Source: Toxotes chatareus
Taxonomy: Eukaryota; Chordata; Actinopteri; Toxotidae
Reading direction: 5' to 3'
NCBI GenBank assembly: GCA_016801885.1
Contig: CM028883.1
Location: 25,462,643 to 25,526,642, forward strand
Length of the DNA: 64,000 nucleotides
This document shows positions 38,988 through 51,536 of the stretch, one piece after another. The number at the start of each line of letters is the position of its first letter. The stretch's first letter is position 1. The notes beneath the pieces were generated by a model, which worked only from the letters and a program-made list of their open reading frames with translations, had not been told where the DNA came from and did not search any database. Position numbers and translations under genes: made by a program.

Positions 38988-41830
38988 TTCAAGTATGTCA
39001 ATACATGTAGCTCAGTAGGAGCAAATTAATCACTGTTGTTCAACCTGGTGAACTTGACATATCTATTAGGTTTTCACAGTGGTCACTGCGTTCATCATCA
39101 CCACTAGATGGAAAATGAAGGAAATATACCCAAACGGGGTGCATCTTTACAGTCTGAGCTATCTGAGTCGTCTCTCTCTGCCAGGCTTCCTTCCCTTACC
39201 CTGTCCACTACACATCAAAGAAAAAAAAAAAAAACATGTACGAACCCACCTACGCTTAAACCTGACCTAAATAACCCAACATCGCTTGATTCTACAGTAA
39301 ATCTTGTCCGCGATTGACTCTACGTATCGCTTTACAGGGGCGGGAATAATTCCCCTGCTGGGAGGCCTCCCTATGTGCCGACACCAAAACACATGAGAAT
39401 CGCAAAACTTTTCTTCACCACAACTACTTCAACCCAGAATGGTCCTACTCCTGTCTCCCCTTGGAACGAAACTTGGCAGAGCAAGACGAGCCAGTGTTTG
39501 GCCTCAAAGTCCAACTCACCCTGCCTGCACAATAAAGCTTCTATCAAAATTTGGTTGGTGATGATGGACAGCAGTGCGACTATGCTCAGGACACAGGCTG
39601 AATGCTATTAAACAACAACTCTTACTTTGGAGGATCCCCAATCCATCTACATCGGACCTGCCCCTGTACCTCCACCATTTAATGATGGAAAACTTAGCAA
39701 CTTACTGACCTAACAATGATTTTATTAAACATCAAAAAATGTGATCACAAATGTATCTCAGATGCCAATACAGATTTGAAATGCACTGATAAATCATCCA
39801 TGGGCTAAATCACTGTTTGAGAAAGCCAACATCAGAAACACATTTACAACCAATTCATCAGATCAGAACAGCAATGTTCTATAAATAATTCCATTTAAAC
39901 CAGTCATCAGTCTCCTTGCTCACACTCTACCTTTTTACCTCAACAGTAATCACTTCTATAAAGTGTAGACCTATGATGTACATATGTAAATATAAATATG
40001 AAGACATGTTTTTGTTTTTTTCAGATATCGGGCTATATGTATGTTCTAAGGGGTGGGTATTGTAGTTTATTTCCTACTTGTTATTTTTAATGTAAATTTA
40101 TCTAAAAAATGTTTTAATCTTACTTCTGTCAACTCATCTGCATACTGAGGTGCATTTTCTTCATTTTCCATTGGGAGTTTGATTGTAAATAAAGAATTTT
40201 TCTCAAGTGATTGAAAAAGTTTCTCTAAATCTGACACACATAAAAAAGATTGTTTCTGAACATAACAAAAACACAGCTGGAATATTCATTCATAACATGT
40301 GATCTATGAGCTGAAAAACCACTTGAGAAAGCCAACATGACAGATCCAGCTGTGTTTCGTTTACACTTTCCTGAGACCGTCTCCTCTTGAGGCATCAAAA
40401 GTGAAAAGCTGGTAAAGGTTCGGTTCCAATAACAGAGTTAATAAATGGTCACAGTCTGTGCTTAATCAGCACTTGAGCTTCACTACGCAGAAGATCAGCC
40501 CATCCACCTTCTAGATGCAGCAGACTCACTTCCAGATTGCATCCTGTAGTTTGAAGAGCAGTTTGCAGACTTGTGTGATGTGGGCTGCAACAGTCCTTCA
40601 GAGGTGAGGTCCAGAAAGCAAGGCGGTGTCCAGGGCTTGGTGGATCAGGTCAGGCCGCATGATACCCCTTCCAGCCTTCCTTAAGGTTGGACATATGACT
40701 CAAACTGACAAAAGAAAAAAAATCATTAGCAGTAAGTAAAAAGCAAACAGACAAAAGCAAACCTTCAACATGACCTCAGATCTTACCTTTGGTTGCCACT
40801 CTCACTTCCTCTGACTCTGGTGTCTGCTGTTTTCACAGACTGCTATGGAAGGGTCCAGTGCATCCATCCCTGCAGGGTGGAAAGTCTGCTGGGAGTCTCT
40901 GAACTCATCTATCCATCAGTCCATTAACTCAAAACTTCATCACATTCCAGCTCTGTATTGCCTGTGGAACTCCTCCTCAGCATGTTCTGCCGTGGTCTTG
41001 TGATCTTTGCAAACCCTTCCACAGAGGCTCAGCAGTAATGAGCAAGTCCAATGTCCTGACGTACATGGAGACAGTCTGAGAAGACAATATTGTCTCCTAC
41101 TGCACTTTACAACTTTTGCAGACTAATTATATCAATAGGTTGATAGCTCCATGTCTTGGGCTCAGAGACAGAAAAGTCCAAATGTAAAGTAAGGAATTAA
41201 AAAAAAAAAAAAAAAAAACTCAAATGAGCAAGCACTAAGGAGTACAGGGCTTTCTTCATCCAAGTGACAAAGTTAAATAAATTCACAATGACAAAGAAAT
41301 TTAAGAAAAAGGATAAATATGAAAACAAAAAAAAAAAACAAATAAAGCAAAACTAAAATAAATAAGATGACAAGTATTTGGAAAAATTGCTAAAGGACAA
41401 AGAACTAACAAGGGAGCAATGTGTGCAACAGACAATGTAAAAGTAAATATCATGGATAAAGACAGCAACACCGTCATTGGAAGTTCAGCCACAGAATAAG
41501 GCCTCAGTTCACTTACAATTGAACTACAGCAGCTACCCAATCATTTAAGCAGAATATAGGACCTGTCAAAACTTCAACATGTCTTCCTCACTCTGTTCCT
41601 TCAAGCACTGGAACGAGGCCTTAACTGTGTCTTCCCCTCTAGTGTCTTTGACATGGCTTTTCAAAACAGTGAAAGGTTTCTCTACCATCTGTAAACATCT
41701 TTTCAGGTTTGCCTTCTGAAATGGCTGTCACTCTCTTCACATTTGTTTAGAAAGATTAGCAGTTCTACTTCAAGACAAAGCCTATTTCCTTAAGACGTTC
41801 TCTTCAATTCAGCCCATGACAATGTCTCAT
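38988..41830. repeat. array unit 4 (B-type of the dimer)
   Basis: Single copy of the TGTCTTGGGCTC segment, plus an extra CT in GTCGTCTCTCTCTGCC shared with unit 6. Minus-strand blocks: helix block 39520-39604 (open, conservative changes) and ATG block 40787-40908, which has a 2-nt deletion and is out of frame. The terminal block near 41.58-41.72 kb is frameshifted. Confidence 0.9.
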
Positions 41831-44800
41831 TTCAAGTATATCAATAGCACGTAGCTATGTAGGAGCAAATTAATTATCATTGTTCAACCTGGTAAAGTTG
41901 ACACATCTATTAGGTTTTCACAGTGGTCACTGCATTAATCATCACCACTAGATGGAAAATGAAGCAAATATACCCAAACTGGGTGCATCTTTACAGTCTG
42001 AGCTATCTGAGTCGTCTCTCTGCCAGGCTTCCTTCCCTTACCCTGTCCACCACGCAATAAAGAAAAAAAAACATGTACAAACCCACCTACACTTAAACCT
42101 GACCCAAATAACCCCACGTCGCTTGATACGGCAGTGAATCTTGTCTGTGATTTACCGTACGTAGCACTTTACAGGGGTGGGAATAAGTCCCCTGCTGGGA
42201 GGCCTCCCTATGTGCCGACACCAAAAAAACGTAAGTATCGCAAAACTTTTCCTCACCCCACCTACTTCAACCCAGAAAGGTCCTACTCCTGACTCCCCTT
42301 GGAATGAAACCTGGCAGAGCGAGACGAGCCAGTGTTTGGCCTCAAAGTCCAACTCACCCTGCCTGTACAATAAAGCTTCTATCAAAATTTGGCTGGTGAT
42401 GATGAACAGCAATGCCACTATGCTCAGGACACAGGCTGAATACTATTAAACAACAACTCTTACTTTGGAGGATCCCCAATCCATCTACATCGGACCTGCC
42501 CCTGTATCTCCACCATTTAATGATGGAAAACTTAGCAACTTACTGACCTAACAATGATTTTACTCAATATCAAAAAATGTGATCACAAATGTATCTCAGA
42601 TGCCAATACAGATTTGAAATGCACTGATAAAACATCATCCATGGGCTGAATAACTGTTTGAGAAAGCCAACATCAGAAACACATTTACAACTAATTCATC
42701 AGATCAGAACACAGATATGTTCAATCAATAATTTCATTTAAACCAGTCATCAGTCTCCTTGCTCACACTCTACCTTTTTACCTCAACAGTAATCACTTCT
42801 GTAAACAACAGACCTATAATGTACATATGTAAATATAAATATGAAGACGTGTTTTTATTTTTACTGATTTTGAGGTATATATATATTCTAAGGGGTGGGT
42901 AGTAGTTTATTTTTAAGTCTATTATTTTTAATTTAAATGTATCTAAAAAATGTTTTTTATCTTACTTCTGTCTTCCAACTCTTCTGCATACTATGGTACA
43001 TTTTCTCCATTTTTCATTGGGAGTTTGATTGTAACTAAAGAATTTCCCTCCAGAGATTAATAAAGTTTCTTTAAATCTGACATACAAAAAAGCTTGTTTG
43101 TTTCTGAATCTAACAAAAAAAAAAATAAACACAGCTGGACAAGTCATTCATAACACGTGATCTATGAGCTAAAAAAACACTTGAGAAAGCCAACATCACA
43201 GATCCAGCTGTGTTTCATTTGCACTTTGTGAGACCGTCTCCTCTTGCGACATGACAAGTGAAAAGCTGGTAAAAGTTCGGTTCCAATAACAGAGTTAATA
43301 AATGGTCACAGTCTGTGCTTAATCAGCACTTGAGCTTCACTATGCAGAAAATCAGCCATCCACCTCCTAGATGCAGCAGACTCACTTCCTGGTCGTGTCC
43401 TGTAGTTTGAAGAGCAGCTTGCAGACTTGTGTGATGTGGGCTGCAACAGTCCTTAAGAGGTGAGGTCCAGAGATCTAGGTGGTGTCCAGGTCTTGGTGGA
43501 CCAGGTCAGGCCACAACATTCCCCTTCCAGCCTTCCTTAAGGTTGGACATATGACTCAAACTGTCAAAAGAAAAATAATCATTGGCGCTAAGTAAAAAGC
43601 AAACAGACTAAAGCAAAACTTCAACATAACCTCAGATCTTACCTTTGGTTGCCACTCTCTCACTTCCTCTGACTCTGGTGTCTGCTGCTTTCACAGACTG
43701 TGGTGGAACAGTCCAGTGCATCCATCCCTGCAGGGTGGGAAGTCTGCTGGGAGTCTCCGAAATCATCTATCCATCAGTCCATTAACTCAAAACTTCATCA
43801 CATTCCAGCTCTGTATTGCCTGTGGAACTCCTCCTCAGCATGTTCTGCCATGGTCTTGTGATCTTTGCAAACCCTTACACAGAGGCTCAGCAGTAATTAC
43901 AAAGTCAATTGTCCCGACGTACATAGAGACAGTCTGAGAAGACAATATTGTCTCCCACTGCATTTTACACCTTTCGCAGACTATTATCAACAGGTTGACA
44001 GCTCCATGTCTTGGGCTCAGAGACAGAAGTCCAAACGTAAAGTAATACATTTAAAAATGAAAAAAAAAAAAAAAAAAAAAAAAACAGAAATGATCAAGCC
44101 CTACAGAGTACAAGGTTTTCTTCATCCAAGTGACAAAGTTAAATAAATTCACAATGACAAAGAAATTTGAAAAAAGGATAATTATGAAAACAAAAACTAA
44201 AAAAAAAAAAAAAAAAATACATATAAATATGTAAAGTTAAACTAAAACATAAAATGACAAGTATTTGAAAAAGGTGCTAAATGACATAAAATTGACAATT
44301 TGGGAGAAATGTGTACAACAGACAATGTATAAGTAAACAGAATAGATAAAGAGAGTAACACAATCCCTGAAAGTTCAGCCACAGAATAAGGCCTCAGTTT
44401 ACTCATAATCAAGCTAGCTAGAGTCTGACCAATCTGAGAAGACAATATTGTCTCCTACTGCACTTTACACCTTTAGCAAACTAATATCAACAGGTTGAGA
44501 GCTCCATGTCTTGGGCTCAGAGACAGAAAAGTCCAAATGTAAAGTAAGAAATTAAAAAAAAACCCTCAAATGAGCAAGCACTACAGAGTACAAGGTTTTT
44601 CTTATCATGATACCATGATATTTATCAAGTAAATATCATGGATAACAACAGTAATACCATCACTGGAAGTTCAGCCACAGAATAAGGCCTCAGTTCACTT
44701 ACAATTGAACTACAGCAGCTACACAGTCATTTAAGCAGAATATAGGATCTGTCAAAACTTCAACACGTCTTCCTCACTCTGTTCCTTCAAGCACTGGAAC

Positions 44801-45017
44801 AAGGTCTTAACTGTGTCTTCCCCTCTAGTGTCCTTGACATGGCTTTTCAAAACAGTGAAAGGTTTCTCTACCATCTGTAAACATCTTTTCAGGTTTGCCT
44901 TCTGAAATGGCTGTCACTCTCTTCACATTCGTTTAGAAAGATTAGCAGTTCTACTTCAAGACAAAGCCTGTTATCCTTAAATCGTTCTCTTCAATTCAAC
45001 CCATGACAATGTCTCAT
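41831..45017. repeat. array unit 5 (A-type of the dimer)
   Basis: Near-copy of unit 3, including the duplicated TGTCTTGGGCTC segment (44002 and 44500). Part of the second duplicate is deleted around 44600-44640. Minus-strand blocks: helix block 42358-42442 (open, coding the same residues as unit 3) and ATG block 43643-43766 (open). The terminal block near 44.77-44.92 kb is frameshifted. Confidence 0.9.
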
Positions 45018-48000
45018 TTCAAGTATGTCAATAACATGTAGCTCAGTAGGAGCAAATTAATTACTGTTGTTCAACCTGGTGAACTTGACATATCTATTAG
45101 GTTTTCACAGTGGTCACTGCGTTCATCATCACCACTAGATGGAAAATGAAGCAAATATACCCAAACTGGGTGCATCTTTACAGTCTGAGCTATCTGAGTC
45201 GTCTCTCTCTGCCAGGCTTCCTTCCCTTACCCTGTCCACCATGCAATAAATTAAAAAAAAAAAAACATGTACGAACCCACCTACGCTTAAACTTGACCTA
45301 AATAACCCCACATCGCTTGATTCTACAGTGAATCTTGTCCGCGATTGACCGTACGTAGCGCTTTACAGGGGCGAGAATAATTCCCCTGCCGGGAGGCCTC
45401 CCTATGTACCGACACCAAAACACGTGAGAATCGCAAAACTTTTCCTCACCCCACCTACTTCAACCCAGAAAGGTCCTACTCCTGTCTCCCCTTGGAACGA
45501 AACTTGGCAGAGCGAGACGAGCCAGTGTTTGACCTCAAAGTCAAACTCACCCTCCCTGCACAATAAAGCTTCTATCAAAATTTGGCTGGTGATGATGGAC
45601 AGCAGTGCAACTATGCCCAGGACACAGGCTGAATACTATTAAACAACAACTCTTACTTTGGAGGATCCCCAATCCATCTACATCGGACCTGCCCCTGTAC
45701 CTCCACCATTTAATGATGGAAAACTTAGCAACTTACTGACCTAACAATGATTAACAACATCAAAAAATGTGATCACAAATGTATCTCAGATGCCAATACA
45801 GATTTGAAATGCACTGATAAAATATCATCCATGGGCTGAATAACTGTTTGAGAAAGCCAACATCAGAAACACATTTACAACCAATTCATCAGATCAGAAC
45901 AGCAATGTTCTATAAATAATTCCATTTAAACCAGTCATCAGTCTCCTTGCTCACACTCTACCTTTTTACCTCAACAGTAATCGCTTCTATAAAGTGTAGA
46001 CCTATGATGTACATATGTAACTATAAATATGAAGACATGTTTTTGTTTTTTCAGATATTGGGCTATATGTATATTCTAAGGGGTGGGTATTGTAGTTTTT
46101 TTCCCTATTTGTTATTTTTAATTTAAATTTATCTAAAAAATGTTTTTATCTTACTTCTGTCAACTCTTCTGCATACTACGGTACATTTTCTTCATTTTCC
46201 ATTGGGAGTTTGATTGTAACTAAGGAATTTTTCTCAAGTGATTAAAAAAGTTTCTCTAAATCTGACACACATAAAAAAAGATGTTTCTGAATCTAACAAA
46301 AACACAGCTGGAATATTCATTCATAACATGTGATCTATGAGCTGAAAAACCACTTGAGAAAGCCAACATGACAGATCCAGCTGTGTTTCGTTTACACTTT
46401 CCTGAGACCGTCTCCTCTTGAGGCATCAAAAGTGAACAGCTGGTAAAAGTTTGGTTCCAATAACAGAGTTAATAAATGGTCACAGTCTGTGCTTAATCAG
46501 CACTTGAGCTTCACTATGCAGAAGATCAACCATCCACCTCCTAGATGCAGCAGACTCACTTCCTGGTCATATCCTGTAGTTTGAAGAGCAGCTTGCAGAC
46601 TTGTGTGATGTGGGCTGCAACAGTCCTTCAGAGGTGAGGTCTAGAAATCTAGGCGGTGTCCAGGGCTTGGCGGATCAGGTCAGGCCGCATCATACCCCTT
46701 CCAGCCTTCCTTAAGGTTGGACATATGACTCAAACTGACAAAAGAAAAAAAATCATTAACAGTAAGTAAAAAGCAAACAGACAAAAGCAAACCTTCAACA
46801 TGACCTCAGATCTTACCTTTGGTTGCCACTCTCATTTCACCTGACTCTGGTGTCTGCTGCTTTCACAGACTGCTGTGGAAGAGTCCAGTGCATCCATCCC
46901 TGCAGGGTGGAATGTCTGCTGGGAGTCTCTGAACTCATCTATCCATCAGTCCATTAACTCAAAACTTCATCACATTCCAGCTCTGTATTGCCTGTGGAAC
47001 TCCTCCTCAGCATGTTCTGCCATGGTCTTGTGATCTTTGCAAACCCTTCCACAGAGGCGCAGCAGTAATGAGCAAGTCCAATGTCGTGACAAACCTGGAG
47101 ACAGTCTGAGAAGACGTTATTGTCTCCTACTGCACTTTACACCTTTTGCAGACTAATCATATCCACAGGTTGACAGCTCCATGTCCTGGGCTCAGAGACA
47201 GAAAAGTCCAAATGTAAAGTAAGAAATAAAAAAAATTAAAAAAAAAGACAACAAATAAAATGACAAGTAAAAAAAGGTGCTAAATGACAGAATAGATAAA
47301 GAGAGTAACACAATCACTGGAACTTCAGCCACAGAATAAGGCCTCAGTTCACTCATAATCAAGCTAACTATAGTCTGACCAATCTGAGAAGACAATATTG
47401 TCTCCCACTGGACTTTACACCTTTTGCAGACTAATATCAACAGGTTGACAGCTCCATGTCTTGGGCTCAGAGACAGAAAAGTCCAAATGTAAAGTAAGGA
47501 ATTTAAAAAAGGAAAAAAAAAAACAAAAACCCAGAAATGATCGAGCACTACAGAGTACAAGGTTTTCTTCATCCAAGTGACAAAATTAAATAAATTCACG
47601 ACAAAGAAATTTAAGAAAAAGAATAAATATGAAAATAAAATCTAAAAAAAAAAACCCCAATAAAAACAAAAAAAACATAAATATGTAAAGTTAAAGTAAA
47701 ATCTAACAAAAACAAAAACAAAAACACAGCTGGACAACTCATTCATAACACGTGATCTATGAGCTAAAAAACAAATTGAGAAAGCCAACATCACAGATCC
47801 AGCTGTGTTTCATTTGCACTTTCTTGAGACCATCTCCTCTTGAGGCATCACAAGTGAAAAGCTGGTAAAACTTCAGTTCCAACAACAGAGTTGTTAAATG
47901 GTCACAGTCTGTGCTTAATCAGCACTTGAGCTTCACTACGCAGAAGATCAGCCATCCACCTCCTAGATGCAGCAGACTCACTTCCTGGTCGTGTCCTGTA

Positions 48001-49274
48001 GTTTGAAGAGCAGCTTGCAGACTTGTGTGATATGAGCTCCAACAGTCCTTCAGAGGTGAGGTCCAGAGATCTAGGAGGGGCCCAGGGCTTGGTGGATCAG
48101 GTCAGGCCACAACATTCCCCTTCCAGCCTTCCTTAAGGTTGGACATACGACTCAAACTGAGAAAAGAAAAAAAAACAATCATTAACAGTAAGTAAAAAGC
48201 AAACAGACTAAAGCAAACCTTCAACACAACCTCAGCTCTTACCTTTAGTTGCCGCTCTCTCACTTCCCCTGACTCTGGTGTCTGCTGCTTTCACAGACTG
48301 TGGTGGAAGAGCCCAGTGCATCCATCCCTGCAGGGTGGAAAGTCTGCTGGGAGTCTCTGAACTCATCTATCCATCAGTCCATTAACTCAAAACTTCATCA
48401 CATTCCAGCTCTGTATTGCCTGTGGAACTCCTCCTCAGCATGTTCTGCCGTGGTCTTGTGATCTTTGCAAACCCTTCCACAGAGGCTCAGCAGTAATGAA
48501 CGAGTCCAATGTCCTGACATACATGGAGACAGTCTGAGAAGACGCTATTGTCTCCCACTGCACTTTACACCTTTTGCAGACTAATCATATCCACAGGTTG
48601 ACAGCTCCATGTCTTGGGCTCAGAGACAGAAAAGTCAGAATGTAAAGTAAGAAATAAAAAAAAAAAAAGACAACAAATGATCAAACACTACATAGTACAA
48701 GGTTTTCTTCATCCAAGTGACAAAATTAAATAAATTCAGAATAACAAAAATTAAGAAAAATTATAAAAATGAAAACAAAAGAAAAAAAAAAACCACAAAT
48801 ATGTACAGTCAAACTAAAGTAAATAACTTGACAAGTATTTGAAAAAGGTGCTAATGGACAGAGAACTGACAACAAGGGAGCAATGTGTGCAACAGACAAT
48901 CTAAAAGTAAATATGGATAAAGAGAGTAACACCATCACTGGAAGTTCAGTCACAGAATAAGGCCTCAGTTCACTCATTAGCTACAGCAGCTAAAGAATCA
49001 TTTAAGCAGAATTTATGGTGTGTCCAAACTTCAACATGTCTTCTTCACTCATTTCCTTCAAGCACTGGAATGAGGCCATAACTGTGTCTTTGACATGGTT
49101 TTTCAAAACATAGTGAAAGGTTTGTCTAGCATCTGTAAACATCTTTTCAGGTTTGCCTTCTGAAATGGCTGTCACTCTCTTCACATTCATTTAAAAATAT
49201 TAGCAGTTCTACTTCAAGACAAAGCCCATTTCCTTAAAACTTTCTCTTCAATTCAGCCCATGACAATGTCTCAT
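45018..49274. repeat. array unit 6 (B-type plus extra partial copy)
   Basis: The first part resembles unit 4. It is followed by an extra partial copy (about 47.7-49.0 kb) that repeats the CAGATCCAGCTGTG to GTTCAGTCACAG blocks, making this the longest unit. Minus-strand blocks: helix block 45551-45635 (open), ATG block 46817-46938 (2-nt deletion, out of frame) and a second ATG block 48243-48366 (open). The terminal block at 49002-49159 is the only fully open one. Confidence 0.88.
49002..49159 (-). CDS. candidate C-terminal exon of unknown gene (only open copy)
   Basis: On the minus strand an acceptor-like CCATTTCAG precedes an open stretch that, in phase 1, encodes about 52 residues (GKPEKMFTDARQTFHYVLK, then NHVKD and MSEEDMLKFGH) and ends in TAA. 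The composition is lysine/glutamate-rich and helix-like. Every other array copy of this block has a 2-nt deletion (CTATGTT to CTGTT, or a shortened AAAAACC) or a larger loss, so only this copy is intact. It also lacks a 15-bp segment between two GACAC repeats. It lies downstream of the 85-nt helix block 49815-49899, to which its phase fits. No family recognised, and chance openness is possible. Confidence 0.3.
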
Positions 49275-49814
49275 TTCAAGTATATCAATAGCACATAGTT
49301 CAGTAGGAGCAAATTAATCATCATTGTTCAACCTGGTGAACTTGACACATCTATTAGGTTTTCACAGTGGTCACTGCGTTCATCATCACCACTAGATGGA
49401 AAATGAAGCAAATATACCCAAACTGGGTGCATCTTTACAGTCTGAGCTATCTGAGTCATCTCTCTGCCAGGCTTCCTTCCCTTACCCTGTCCCCCACGCA
49501 ATTTAAAAAAAAATTAATAATAAAAATAAAATGTATGAACCCACCTATACTTAAACCTGACCCAAATAACCCCACATCGCTTGATTCTACAGTGAATCTT
49601 GTCTGTGATTGACCGTACGTAGCACTTTACAGGGGAGGGAATAATTCCCCTGTCGGGAGGCCTCCCTATTTGCCGATGCCAAAACACGTCAGAATTGCAA
49701 AGCTTTTCCTCACCACACCTACTTCAACCCAGAAAGGTCCTACTCCTGTCTCCCCTTGGAACGAAACTTGGCAGAGTGAGACGAGCCAGTGTTTGACCTG
49801 AAAGTCCAACTCAC

Positions 49815-49899
49815 CCTGCCTGTACAATAAAGCTTCTATCAAAATTTGGCTGGTGACAATGGACAGCAATGCAACTATGCTCAGGACACAGGCTGAATA
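49815..49899 (-). CDS. candidate membrane-helix exon of unknown gene
   Basis: This 85-nt minus-strand block begins after GTTTAATAG and ends before the strong donor GTGAGT. It encodes 28 residues plus one base, including the hydrophobic helix VALLSIVTSQILIEALL, with no stop. Five further array copies (33281-33365, 36185-36269, 39520-39604, 42358-42442, 45551-45635) have the same length, the same AG and GT flanks and an open frame. Differences between copies are either third-position silent (GTG/GTC/GTT, TTG/CTG, ATC/ATT) or conservative (I/V, F/S, S/N, Y/C). It would serve as a signal anchor or transmembrane segment. No family recognised. Confidence 0.4.
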
Positions 49900-50320
49900 C
49901 TATTAAACAACAACTCTTACTTTGGAGGATCCCCAATCGATCTATAGCAGACCTGCCCCTGTATCTCCACCATTTAATGATGGAAAACTTAGCAACTTAC
50001 TGAGCTAACAATGATTTTACTCAATATCAAAAATGTGATCACAAGTGTATCTCAGATGCCAATACAGATTTTAAATGCAGTGATAAAACATCATCCATGG
50101 GCTGAATAACTGCTTGAGAAAGCCAACATCACAGATCCAGCCGTGTTTCGTTTGCACTTTCCTGAGACCGTCTCCTCTTGAGGCATCAAAAGTGAAGAGC
50201 TGGTAAAACTTCAGTTCCAGCAACAGCGTTAATAAATGGTCACAGTCTGTGCTTAATCAGCACTTGAGCTTCACTACGCAGAAAATCAGTCCATCCACCT
50301 CCTAGATGCAGCAGACTCAC

Positions 50321-50495
50321 TTCGAGGTTGTATCCTGTAGTTTGAAGAGCAGCTTGCAGACTTGTGTGATGTGGGCTGCAACAGTTCTTCAGAAGTGAGG
50401 TCCGGAAATCAAGGTGGTGTCCAGGGCTTGGTGGATCAAATCACGCCACAACATTCCCCTTCCAGCCTTCCTTAAGGTTGGACATATGACTCAAA
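50321..50495 (-). pseudogene. splice-flanked 175-nt block, broken coding or non-coding exon
   Basis: The block lies between acceptor TTTTCTTTTCTCAG and donor GTGAGT on the minus strand, both conserved in the array copies. One frame reads CPTLRKAGRGMLWRDLIHQ and, further on, TVAAHITQVCKLLFKLQD, but is stopped by a TGA. Units 2, 3 and 5 replace that TGA by TTA but carry a TAG elsewhere (ACC TAG ATC), so the breaks are not all shared. This fits a decayed coding exon. A non-coding exon is equally possible, since the other two frames are also stopped. A proposed coding start would need the acceptor at TTTGAG rather than CTCAG. Confidence 0.35.
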
Positions 50496-50577
50496 CTGAG
50501 AAAAGAAAAACAATCATTAGCAGTAAGTAAAAAGCAAACAGACTAAAGAAAACCTTTAACATAACCTCAGATCTTAC

Positions 50578-50701
50578 CTTTGGTTGCCGCTCTCTCACTT
50601 CCTCTGACTCTGGTGTCTGCTGCTTTCACAGACTGTTGTGGAACAGTGCAGTGCATCCATCCCTGCAGGGTGGAAAGTCTTCTGGGAGTCTCTGAACTCA
50701 T
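50578..50701 (-). CDS. candidate first coding exon (ATG block) of unknown gene
   Basis: A 124-nt minus-strand stretch runs from ATG to CCAAAG before donor GTAAGA. It encodes 41 residues beginning MSSETPRRLSTLQGWMH and ending RGSERAATK, in phase 1. The same block is open from ATG to donor at 31693-31816, 34616-34739, 37463-37586, 43643-43766 and 48243-48366. It has lost 2 nt and frame at 40787-40908 and 46817-46938. The donor is conserved in all eight. An intron of under 100 nt would separate it from the 175-nt block. It is basic and Ser/Arg-rich with no recognised domain and no signal peptide. Conservation may reflect recent duplication rather than selection. Confidence 0.35.
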
Positions 50702-51536
50702 CTATCCATCAGCCCATTAACTCCAAACTTCATCACATTCCAGTTCTGTATTGCCTGTGGAACTCCTCAGCATGTTCTGCTTCCACAGAGGTTCAGCAGT
50801 AATTACAAAGTCCAATGTCCTGATGTACATGGAGACAGTCTGAGAAGACACTATAGTCTTCTACTGCACTTTACACCTTTTGCAGACTAATATCAACAGG
50901 TTGGCAGCTCCATGTCTTGGGCTCAGAGACAGAAAAGTCCAAATATTATGTAAGAAATTTAAAAAAAAAAAAAAAAAAAACACACACACACAAATGATCA
51001 AACATTACAGAGTACAAGGTTTTCTTCATCCAAGTGGCAAAGTTAAATAAATTCACAATGGCAAAGAAAAAGGTTAACTATGAAAAGAAAATTAAAAAAA
51101 AACATACATAAATATGTAAAGTTAAACTAAAATAAATAAAATGACAAACATATGAAAAAGGTGCTAAAGAACATAAAACTGACAATTTGAGAGAAATGTG
51201 TAGAACAGACAATGTAAAAGTAAATATCATGGATAAAGACAGTAACACCATCACTGGAAGTTCAGCCACAGATTAAAGCCTCAGTTTACTCATTATTGAA
51301 CTACAGCAGCTACACAATAATTTAAGCAGAATTGTGTGTCCAAACTTCAACATGTCTTCCTCACGCTGTTCATAATGAAAGGTTTCTCTGCTATCTGTAA
51401 ACATCTTTTCAGGTTTGCCTTCTGAAATGGCTGTCACTCTGTCCACATTCGTTTATAAAGATTAGCAGTTCTACTTCAAGACAAAGCCTGTTTCCTTCAG
51501 ACTTTCTCATTAATTCAGTCCATGACAATGTCTCAT

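Larger units (their letters stand above)
49275..51536. repeat. array unit 7 (short)
   Basis: This unit lacks the retroposon-tail-like block. Minus-strand blocks: helix block 49815-49899, 175-nt block 50321-50495 and ATG block 50578-50701. The terminal block near 51.35-51.43 kb is internally deleted. Confidence 0.85.
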
